From positions 1 to 19,305 of the forward strand of contig CAZGJW010000050.1 of assembly GCA_964525675.1 (NCBI GenBank): DNA of 19,305 nt, read 5' to 3'. A program made the position numbers and the translations under genes. Shown in pieces: positions 14,478 through 19,305 of the stretch. Under the pieces are notes generated by a model. The model saw only the letters and a program-made list of their open reading frames with translations. It was not told the origin of the DNA and ran no database searches. Position 1 is the first letter of the stretch. Each line of letters opens with the position of its first letter. Origin of the DNA: CAYSRJ01 sp964525675. Its GTDB lineage: Bacteria > Spirochaetota > B62-G9 > DRHN01.

Positions 14478-15524
14478 ATGATGAAACTACCACTTGTTAT
14501 CTTCGATATGGACGGCGTGCTTATCGATGTTTCCGGATCATACCGGGAGGTTTCGCGTTTAACCGTAATCCGGTACCTGCAGCAGGTGATAGGGGCTGAG
14601 GAACTTGCTGAAGATTTTATTACACTTCAGGATATCGCGGCAATAAAAAAAACTGGCGGTCTCAATAACGACTGGGACCTCAGCTATGCAATCATCGATG
14701 CTGTTCTCAAAAAGTTTTTCGACGATATCAATCAGGCGATTGCAGGCGAAATCCGGAAAGCTGCCGGTTTAGGAGATGATCATGCCGTGCTGGCCAGAGC
14801 CCGGCCGCTTTTAATGCACTGTGATACTACGGGTATTACTCGGGGACTTTCTCATCACCCGGTCCGTGAAATATTTTTCGAGTGCAGCAGACGCAAAAAT
14901 AGTTTTGTGCAAACTGCTCCTGTTTCTCCATTTTTACTGAACAGTGGTGATGTCAAGACGGGAAATATTGTAAAGAGGATTTTCCAGGAAATCTACCTTG
15001 GAAAGGGGTTATTCGAGAGAATCTATAGCGAAAGGCCGTTTTTTTTTGAAAAAAGGGGGTATATTGAGAGAGAAAGACTGATCCCGAGGCGCCGGGATAT
15101 TGAGATTCTCGGTGTGGCCAATACACTCTCAATTGCGACGGGAAGGCCGGAGGTTGAGGCACTGTATGCTCTTGAATCATTTGCAATCAATGATTTATTT
15201 ACCGCTGTCGTAAGTGAGGACGATATTGTGCATGAGGAGCAGAGAACAGGCGGCAGGCTTCGAAAACCGCACCCTTTCGGGATAGATCTCTGTATTGAAA
15301 AAAGTGGGTATGTAAAAATACGGGACACCGTATACTATATCGGTGACATGCCTGATGATGTGGCAGCTTCGAAAAGGGCCGGGGTTGTTCCTATCGGTTT
15401 TGTCAACGATGGCACTGACGAAAGCACTGAGGAGAAAAATCACCATAGTAAACTTCTTGTTGACCGGGGCGCGGTCAAGGTTTTTAATAACTATAGAGAA
15501 CTTGTTTCCTTTTTCGCCGGTTGA
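14478..15524 (+). CDS. HAD-superfamily phosphatase with enlarged cap, histidine-cluster associated
   Basis: A 348-residue HAD hydrolase. Motif I is VIFDMDGVLIDV (D10, D12), motif II T221 in ATGRP, motif III K263 in RKPHPF, and motif IV YYIGDMPDD (287-294). The KKTGGLNNDWDL segment (57-68) matches the small HAD-IA group TIGR01548. Residues about 95-200 are an extra block I cannot assign; together with the segment before it this makes the cap unusually large. It follows hisF by 129 bases on the same strand. HisB here lacks a phosphatase domain, so this protein could supply histidinol-phosphate phosphatase, but that is inference from position only. No Shine-Dalgarno is evident before the ATG pair. 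Confidence 0.8.
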   Translation: MMKLPLVIFDMDGVLIDVSGSYREVSRLTVIRYLQQVIGAEELAEDFITLQDIAAIKKTGGLNNDWDLSYAIIDAVLKKFFDDINQAIAGEIRKAAGLGDDHAVLARARPLLMHCDTTGITRGLSHHPVREIFFECSRRKNSFVQTAPVSPFLLNSGDVKTGNIVKRIFQEIYLGKGLFERIYSERPFFFEKRGYIERERLIPRRRDIEILGVANTLSIATGRPEVEALYALESFAINDLFTAVVSEDDIVHEEQRTGGRLRKPHPFGIDLCIEKSGYVKIRDTVYYIGDMPDDVAASKRAGVVPIGFVNDGTDESTEEKNHHSKLLVDRGAVKVFNNYRELVSFFAG

Positions 15525-15629
15525 GAACAGGGAATCATGTCGAATCTGTTTGTTACGTTCTTGAGAAGGGGGAAAGGTTTTTATTACTGTTGATGCTCTC
15601 CTGATTTTTACAGGATTGCGGAGGCTGTT

Positions 15630-16547
15630 ATGAAAAAAATACCGATTTTAACTTTTATGATCATGCTTTTCTTTGTACCGGTGATAGGGTTTTCTGGCGC
15701 GGTTATTCTTTACAGGAGCGGTGAGTGCTCCGTTGATCTGCAGGGTAGCGGCAACTGGGAAAAAGCTTTGATCGATATGCAGCTTATGGACAGGTCGATT
15801 ATCCGGACGGGTGAAAACAGCTCTCTGGAGCTCGATGTAAATGGAGATGTCATTTCAATCGGGAGCAGTAAAACATTGCTGGTCAAAGACCTGTTCGGGA
15901 CAGTGCAGACCAGGAAGAAGCAGAAATGGCTGAAAGGGCTGAAGAAGTACACGATGAATATCGGAGGTAAAGGGTCGGGACAGTCCGATACCGCTCTTGC
16001 TGGTGTAAGAGGTGCACTTGCAGATAAGGATGAGCTCGAGTGGTTTGATGAGGAGGATGAGGAAGGTGCGAAACTTGCCTCAGCATACCAGCAGGGAATG
16101 GTCCTCTTTGGTAACGGAGAGTTTACCCGGGCGATAGATACCTTCAGAAGTGTTATGGATACGCACGGTGAGGATACGCTTGACGGTGCAGTTGCCATTC
16201 ATATGGGTATTGCGCTCTTCAATGTTATGCGCTTCGACGAGGCAGTAGGCTATCTGCAGACAGGTATTAAACACAGCGACAGTGAATTTTATGATATTGC
16301 GCTGATTCATCTTGCGCTCTCTCAGTACTTCATACACGACTACAATAATTCAATTGAGGGATTGACGGCCTTTTTACAAAAGTCCAACAGCGAGCAACTG
16401 AAACCGTACGCCCTTTTTATGCTCGGAAAAAACTACAAGGAAATGGGAAACAAAAATGAAGCGAGGCGGTATTTTTCAGAAGTCAACCGCCGCTATAGTA
16501 ATTCAGAGCTAGCACAGGAAGCGGGTCAGGAAATGGAGGACCTATGA
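15630..16547 (+). CDS. Secreted FecR-like domain and TPR-repeat protein
   Basis: A 305-residue exported protein. Residues 1-22 form a signal peptide: two lysines, then a hydrophobic stretch ending near GFSGA. No lipobox cysteine follows, so it should be periplasmic. Residues about 25-105 resemble the FecR fold (a repeating beta pattern with SIIRTGENSSLELDVNG). An acidic linker (WFDEEDEEG, about 138-147) precedes three to four TPR-like helical repeats from about 150 to 300, ending in an outer-membrane-lipoprotein-like repeat, GKNYKEMGNKNEARRYFSEV. Such proteins usually scaffold envelope complexes; the partner is unknown. The ATG follows GGAGG by 5 bases. It has no tight operon neighbour. Confidence 0.8.
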   Translation: MKKIPILTFMIMLFFVPVIGFSGAVILYRSGECSVDLQGSGNWEKALIDMQLMDRSIIRTGENSSLELDVNGDVISIGSSKTLLVKDLFGTVQTRKKQKWLKGLKKYTMNIGGKGSGQSDTALAGVRGALADKDELEWFDEEDEEGAKLASAYQQGMVLFGNGEFTRAIDTFRSVMDTHGEDTLDGAVAIHMGIALFNVMRFDEAVGYLQTGIKHSDSEFYDIALIHLALSQYFIHDYNNSIEGLTAFLQKSNSEQLKPYALFMLGKNYKEMGNKNEARRYFSEVNRRYSNSELAQEAGQEMEDL

Positions 16548-16607
16548 ACAGCAGTTTACAGAAGGTATGGTGAAGTGTCAGGTGAGATAAAAAAGTTGAA
16601 ATAACAC

Positions 16608-16636
16608 TTGACCATTCAGTCGTAAGAAAGTATATT
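16608..16636 (+). promoter_or_regulatory. Promoter of perR
   Basis: TTGACC (16608-16613), 17 bases of spacing, then TATATT (16631-16636): 5/6 matches at both boxes. Transcription should start near 16643, inside the operator that begins at 16637. Confidence 0.65.
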
Positions 16637-16655
16637 AATAATGATTCCGATTATT
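16637..16655. promoter_or_regulatory. PerR/Fur-type operator at the perR promoter
   Basis: AATAATGATTCCGATTATT shares AATAAT-N5-CGATTATT with the site at 17100-17118. It extends outward as an imperfect 26-bp dyad bounded by TTAA and TTAA. It begins right after the -10 box and covers the transcription start, the position expected for self-repression. It is AT-rich like known PerR and Fur boxes. Confidence 0.65.
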
Positions 16656-16679
16656 GTTAAGATTTCATGCGAGTGGTCA

Positions 16680-17069
16680 TTGAGTAAAAAATACAAGAGG
16701 AGCAGACAGAGAGAGAGAGTTCTCGAATTATTGAAGAGCACGGGTTCTCATCCAACGGCGATATGGGTATACGACAGGCTCAAGGAAGAGTTTCCCGGCC
16801 TGAGCCCCGGGACCGTGTACCGCAATCTCAATATACTGGTCGAGCAGGGATTGGCACGAAGGATCGACTTCGGGAGCACATTTGATCGGTTTGACGCGAA
16901 TATCGATCCCCACTACCATTTCATATGCGAGAGGTGCGGATCGATTATTGATCTGGAGATGCCGGTTGATGAAGAATTGAACAGGAATCTTGAAAATCTT
17001 ACACATCATAAGGTAAATCGGCACAGGATAGAGTTTTACGGTCTCTGTGAGGCATGTGCGAAAGAATAA
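16680..17069 (+). CDS. perR: Peroxide-responsive Fur-family repressor PerR
   Basis: A 129-residue Fur-family metalloregulator. A winged-helix DNA-binding half (TRQR-like SRQRERVLELL, then LSPGTVYRNLNILVEQGLA) precedes a dimerisation half with two CxxC pairs (CERC, CEAC) for structural zinc. The sensing-site ligands of Bacillus PerR are all present: H24, D72, H78, H80 and D91. Asp rather than Glu at D72 (RFDANIDPHYHF) points to a PerR that is inactivated by peroxide oxidation of its histidines. I prefer the TTG start at 16680: an in-frame ATG at 16641 lies inside the operator and upstream of the predicted transcription start, and homologues begin close to this TTG. The Shine-Dalgarno (GAGTGG) is weak. 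Confidence 0.85.
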   Translation: MSKKYKRSRQRERVLELLKSTGSHPTAIWVYDRLKEEFPGLSPGTVYRNLNILVEQGLARRIDFGSTFDRFDANIDPHYHFICERCGSIIDLEMPVDEELNRNLENLTHHKVNRHRIEFYGLCEACAKE

Positions 17070-17099
17070 GCGGATGATATTTTTTTTTTGCATAAAATA

Positions 17100-17118
17100 A
17101 ATAATCGGTACGATTATT
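17100..17118. promoter_or_regulatory. PerR-type operator upstream of dpsl
   Basis: AATAATCGGTACGATTATT is a perfect 8-bp inverted repeat around GTA. It shares AATAAT-N5-CGATTATT with the perR operator. A possible promoter TTGCAT (17088-17093) with GATTAT (17112-17117) would be covered by it, so a bound repressor would block transcription. Confidence 0.7.
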
Positions 17119-17132
17119 AATAAATAAAATGG

Positions 17133-17146
17133 TACACCATGGTGTA
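17133..17146. repeat. Perfect 14-bp palindrome in the dpsl leader
   Basis: TACACCATGGTGTA is fully self-complementary and lies 15 bases after the PerR-type operator and 14 bases before the dpsl ribosome-binding site. It could be a second regulator site or a small leader hairpin. Confidence 0.5.
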
Positions 17147-17171
17147 TCGAAAAAATTTATGGAGGTAAAAA

Positions 17172-17723
17172 ATGGCAAAAGTTACACGAGAAGTAGTTGA
17201 AAAGGCGGGGGTGAATGTAGACCAGCTGGTGGAGCTTCTGGTGAAGAATGCTTCAGCTGAACTTACCACGTTCTACTACTACACCATTCTCAGGATGAAC
17301 CTTATCGGGCTGGAAGGAGAGGGGGTCAAAGAGATTGCCGAAACAGCTCGTATTGAGGACCGGAATCATTTCGAGGCACTTGTCCCGAGAATTTACGAGC
17401 TTGGCGGAAAACTTCCGGCAGACATGAAGAAATTTCACGATATCTCAGCATGTCCACCCGCTTCATTGCCCGCAGACCCGGGGAATGTCAGGGACATTCT
17501 GAAGGTACTGGTGGAGGCCGAAAGATGCGCGGTTCGCGGCTATTCTCAAATATGCAATATGACGGCCGGAAAGGATCATCGAACCTATGATCTGGCGCTT
17601 GCCATTCTCAATGAGGAAATTGAGCATGAGTCCTGGTTCTCAGAGTTCCTGGGGGAGGGGCCGTCCGGTCACTTCCTGAGAAGGGGCACGACATCCCCAT
17701 TTGTTTCAAAGTTTATGATGTAG
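17172..17723 (+). CDS. DPSL-type Dps-like ferritin
   Basis: A 183-residue protein of the ferritin superfamily, DPSL clade (typified by Sulfolobus DPSL). These proteins assemble into cages that consume peroxide while storing iron and protect DNA. Four-helix-bundle ligands of the diiron centre are visible: E30, the EDRNHF segment (62-67), E117 and NEEIEHE (147-153). A conserved cysteine pair, C94 (ISAC) and C119 (AERC), has the 25-residue spacing typical of DPSL; C128 is extra. The blocks TTFYYYTILRM, GKDHRTYDLA and PSGHF are strong clade signatures. The ATG follows GGAGG by 6 bases. The upstream PerR-type operator suggests induction by peroxide. A GC-rich hairpin follows the gene. Confidence 0.92.
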   Translation: MAKVTREVVEKAGVNVDQLVELLVKNASAELTTFYYYTILRMNLIGLEGEGVKEIAETARIEDRNHFEALVPRIYELGGKLPADMKKFHDISACPPASLPADPGNVRDILKVLVEAERCAVRGYSQICNMTAGKDHRTYDLALAILNEEIEHESWFSEFLGEGPSGHFLRRGTTSPFVSKFMM

Positions 17724-17731
17724 CTTCGGGA

Positions 17732-17757
17732 GGGGGCTTCTTATACCAGGAGCCCCC
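17732..17757 (+). terminator. GC-rich hairpin after dpsl
   Basis: GGGGGCTTC pairs with GGAGCCCCC (one G-U) around an 8-base loop, 8 bases after the dpsl stop. It is a very stable stem but has no U-run, so it may cause partial termination or protect the dpsl mRNA 3' end while allowing some readthrough into the cytochrome b5-like gene. Confidence 0.55.
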
Positions 17758-17792
17758 ACCATTGCTGAAAATGTATTTTAGGTGAGGCCTCT

Positions 17793-18035
17793 ATGCGAGA
17801 GTTTACTGAGGAAGAGCTTGCTGAATGCAACGGCAAAAACGGGAAACCGGCTTATATTGCCTTCAATACAATGGTGTACGATGTCACGGATAGTTTTTTG
17901 TGGCGGGGCGGAAGGCATCAGGTGCTGCATGAGGCTGGGAAAGATCTTACACGGGAAATTGAGGACGCACCACATGGCCCGGACCTCCTGGAGCGGGTTA
18001 CCCCTATCGGTATTTTAAAAAGAGTAACGCATTGA
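17793..18035 (+). CDS. Small cytochrome b5-like haem-binding domain protein
   Basis: An 80-residue single-domain protein of the short prokaryotic cytochrome b5-like group. The pattern FTEEELAECNG, then PAYIAFNTMVYDVTDSFLWRGGRHQVLHEAGKDLT and APHGPDLLERVTPIGIL, follows the family. Candidate haem-ligand histidines are H42 or H46 in the core loop and H61 in APHG. It has no signal peptide or membrane anchor, so it would be a cytosolic electron carrier or small-ligand binder; the physiological role of this clade is unknown. The ATG follows AGGTGAGG by 5 bases. It lies 69 bases after dpsl on the same strand, so it may be in the peroxide response by readthrough. Confidence 0.85.
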   Translation: MREFTEEELAECNGKNGKPAYIAFNTMVYDVTDSFLWRGGRHQVLHEAGKDLTREIEDAPHGPDLLERVTPIGILKRVTH

Positions 18036-18101
18036 TCTCGAAATAAATCAACATTTTTTGGAGATGACGGATACATGTGAGTGTTTAGCCGAAGATATAG
18101 T

Positions 18102-18123
18102 GGGTTGCTGATGCAACTCTTTA
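18102..18123 (+). terminator. Possible terminator between converging genes
   Basis: GGGTTGC and GCAACTC form a 7-bp stem (one G-U) with a TGAT loop, followed by TTT. It lies between the converging cytochrome b5-like and rpsI genes. On the minus strand the core GTTGC-GCAAC stem also forms, so it may act weakly in both directions. Confidence 0.4.
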
Positions 18124-18142
18124 AGCGAAGACAACAGTGTGT

Positions 18143-18535
18143 CTACCGCTTTGAGAACTGGAATCTTTTTCGCGCTTTCGGTCTGCCGGGTTTCTTTCTT
18201 TCGACCATCCTGGAGTCTCTTGTAAAGAATTTGTTTCTGGAGAGAGCAGGTTTGCTGTCCGGGTCGGCGTGCACGAGTGCCCGGGCTATGCCGTGAAGGA
18301 TAGCTCCCGCCTGGCCGGAAAATCCGCCGCCTTTCACCGTAATGCGGAAATCCCACTTTCCGAGATTGTCACTGGCCTCAAGAGGCTGATTTATCATGAT
18401 TACTTCGGCCTTTGTTGGAAAATACTTCTCGGGAGTTTTGCCGTTTACGGTGATGGTGCCGTTTCCTCTTTTTACCATTACACGGGCGACTGAGGTTTTT
18501 CGTCTGCCCGTTGCAAAAATATAATCATCTGGCAC
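18143..18535 (-). CDS. rpsI: 30S ribosomal protein S9
   Basis: A 130-residue S9, a small-subunit protein whose C-terminal tail reaches the P-site tRNA. The signatures are ATGRRKTSVARV near the N-terminus, VKGGGFSGQAGAILHGIARAL in the middle, and the basic tail KARKRFQFSKR ending in arginine as required for tRNA contact. The start is GTG at 18535, preceded by GGAGG with 6 bases of spacing. It follows rplM by 56 bases in the universal rplM-rpsI order and is the last gene of that operon. Confidence 0.98.
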   Translation of the reverse strand: MPDDYIFATGRRKTSVARVMVKRGNGTITVNGKTPEKYFPTKAEVIMINQPLEASDNLGKWDFRITVKGGGFSGQAGAILHGIARALVHADPDSKPALSRNKFFTRDSRMVERKKPGRPKARKRFQFSKR

Positions 18536-18591
18536 GTGCTTCCTCCAATTATCTCTTCACAGGTTACTGCAACATCCACAGATTCGGTTCA

Positions 18592-19020
18592 CTATATCTC
18601 GATTTTTTCAGGCTTCTGCGCTTCATGGGGGTGACTTTCCCCTGCATAAATTTTAATGTGAAGGAGTTGCCTTCTGCCGAGCCTGTTATGCGGCAGCATA
18701 CCCTTTATGGCATTTTTCAGCGCAAAGGTTGGGTCCTTCTGCATCATCTCAAGGTAGGATGTCTCTCTCAGCCCGCCAGGATACCCCGAATGGCGATAGT
18801 ACACTTTTTTAAACGGCTTTGTGCCTGTGAGTTTCACCTTGTCGGCGTTGATAATTATAACATTATCGCCCATATCTACATGCGGGGTATAGGTAGCTTT
18901 GTGTTTTCCCCTGAGTATCGAAGCGACCCTGCTTGCCACTCTTCCGAGCACCTGGTCGTCGGCATCCATCAGATACCACTTTTTGACGACTTCCTGTTTT
19001 TTAATAGAGTATGTTTTCAT
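18592..19020 (-). CDS. rplM: 50S ribosomal protein L13
   Basis: A 142-residue L13, the same length as the Escherichia coli protein; it is an early-assembly large-subunit protein. The blocks WYLMDADDQVLGRVAS, RGKHKATYTPHVDMGDNVIIINADKVKLTGTK and the KGMLPHNRLGR signature are intact. The ATG follows GGAG by 7 bases. A sigma70-like promoter lies directly upstream, giving a leader of about 18 bases, and an inverted repeat spans that promoter. It leads the two-gene operon with rpsI. Confidence 0.98.
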   Translation of the reverse strand: MKTYSIKKQEVVKKWYLMDADDQVLGRVASRVASILRGKHKATYTPHVDMGDNVIIINADKVKLTGTKPFKKVYYRHSGYPGGLRETSYLEMMQKDPTFALKNAIKGMLPHNRLGRRQLLHIKIYAGESHPHEAQKPEKIEI

Positions 19021-19029
19021 CCTGAGGCT

Positions 19030-19062
19030 CCAAGTTTAGGTTGAAAGATAGTATAAACTTGG
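19030..19062. repeat. Perfect 9-bp inverted repeat spanning the rplM promoter
   Basis: CCAAGTTTA (19030-19038) and TAAACTTGG (19054-19062) are perfect inverted copies 15 bases apart. The right arm lies in the promoter spacer and the left arm covers the predicted transcription start, so the arms flank the -10 box. The layout suits a DNA operator better than an mRNA leader structure. Confidence 0.5.
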
Positions 19063-19073
19063 TTACCCGTCAA
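19045..19073 (-). promoter_or_regulatory. Promoter of the rplM-rpsI operon
   Basis: On the minus strand TTGACG (19068-19073) is followed after 17 bases by TATCTT (19045-19050). Transcription should start near 19038, 18 bases before the rplM ATG. Confidence 0.6.
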
Positions 19074-19258
19074 GAAAAAGAGCATCAGCAACTTAGTGAT
19101 AACCGGGATATGATGTTGACTTGAGTGTTCTGAACCAGATGGAATGTTGGGACAGGTGATATCCAGTGATCCATGCATTTTTCTGTTCTTTTCAGAGGTA
19201 ATAATATACTTTAACTTCGTGTTGATAACGGACATAAAAGTTCAGAAGCACAGAAAAA

Positions 19259-19299
19259 ACAGGTTTTCAATTTATATTGATGGGAAATACAGGTTTTCA
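19259..19299. repeat. 11-bp direct repeat at the window edge
   Basis: ACAGGTTTTCA occurs at 19259-19269 and again at 19289-19299, starting 30 bases apart. The stretch 19074-19305 holds no convincing gene. Whether further copies follow cannot be seen because the window ends. Confidence 0.4.
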
Positions 19300-19305
19300 C
19301 TGGAT

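Noticed and set aside
16641..16679. N-terminal extension of PerR from the ATG at 16641
   Set aside because: The ATG lies inside the operator and just upstream of the predicted transcription start, and the extra 13 residues are not family-like.

Overview
The window is an ordinary bacterial chromosome segment of moderate GC content. Start codons are often non-ATG: TTG for the HAD phosphatase at 4450, radC, hisF and probably perR, and GTG for hisH and rpsI. Most genes have clear Shine-Dalgarno sequences and sigma70-like promoters. A peroxide-type Fur regulator, a DPSL ferritin-like protein, a small cytochrome b5-like protein and a signal-peptide protein with FecR-like and TPR parts fit an anaerobic or microaerophilic, probably Gram-negative bacterium. 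I cannot fix the phylum from sequence alone.

Left arm (1-5130), all genes on the minus strand: a calcineurin-like phosphoesterase, a TM1367-type cyclophilin-like protein, a biotin-carboxylase homologue that has lost several family-invariant residues and is cut by a TGA just before a recognisable C-terminal tail, an MNIO/DUF692 iron-oxidase-like TIM barrel, and a HAD phosphatase. Between the carboxylase and MNIO genes lies a striking array of five TCCC-N-GGGA palindromes spaced 15-16 bp apart.

Centre (5131-15524), plus strand: a loose, interrupted histidine-biosynthesis cluster, hisD-hisB-hisH ... hisA-hisF, driven by a TTGACA promoter ahead of hisD. Between hisH and hisA sit a Na/Pi cotransporter with a PhoU-like tail and an accessory patch: a 3' remnant of a type I restriction hsdS gene, a DUF4143-type AAA ATPase and a RadC-family JAB protein. 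The right edge of this patch carries a 51-bp imperfect duplication of the hisA ribosome-binding site and first codons, which looks like a recombination or integration scar. A HAD phosphatase after hisF is a candidate for the histidinol-phosphate phosphatase that the cluster otherwise lacks. hisG, hisC and hisIE are not in the window.

Right arm (15525-19305): a secreted FecR/TPR protein; then a peroxide-defence block of perR, dpsl and a cytochrome b5-like gene. The perR and dpsl promoters share a 19-bp inverted-repeat operator (AATAAT-N5-CGATTATT), which gives a self-contained regulatory hypothesis. Convergent to this, on the minus strand, is the rplM-rpsI ribosomal operon, with its own promoter overlapped by a perfect 9-bp inverted repeat.

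I see no tRNA, rRNA, CRISPR array or complete transposon. The clearest candidates for something not yet described are the hisA-start duplication with its decoy mini-ORF, the ATPase-RadC pair, the 15.5-bp palindrome array and the decaying or repurposed carboxylase.
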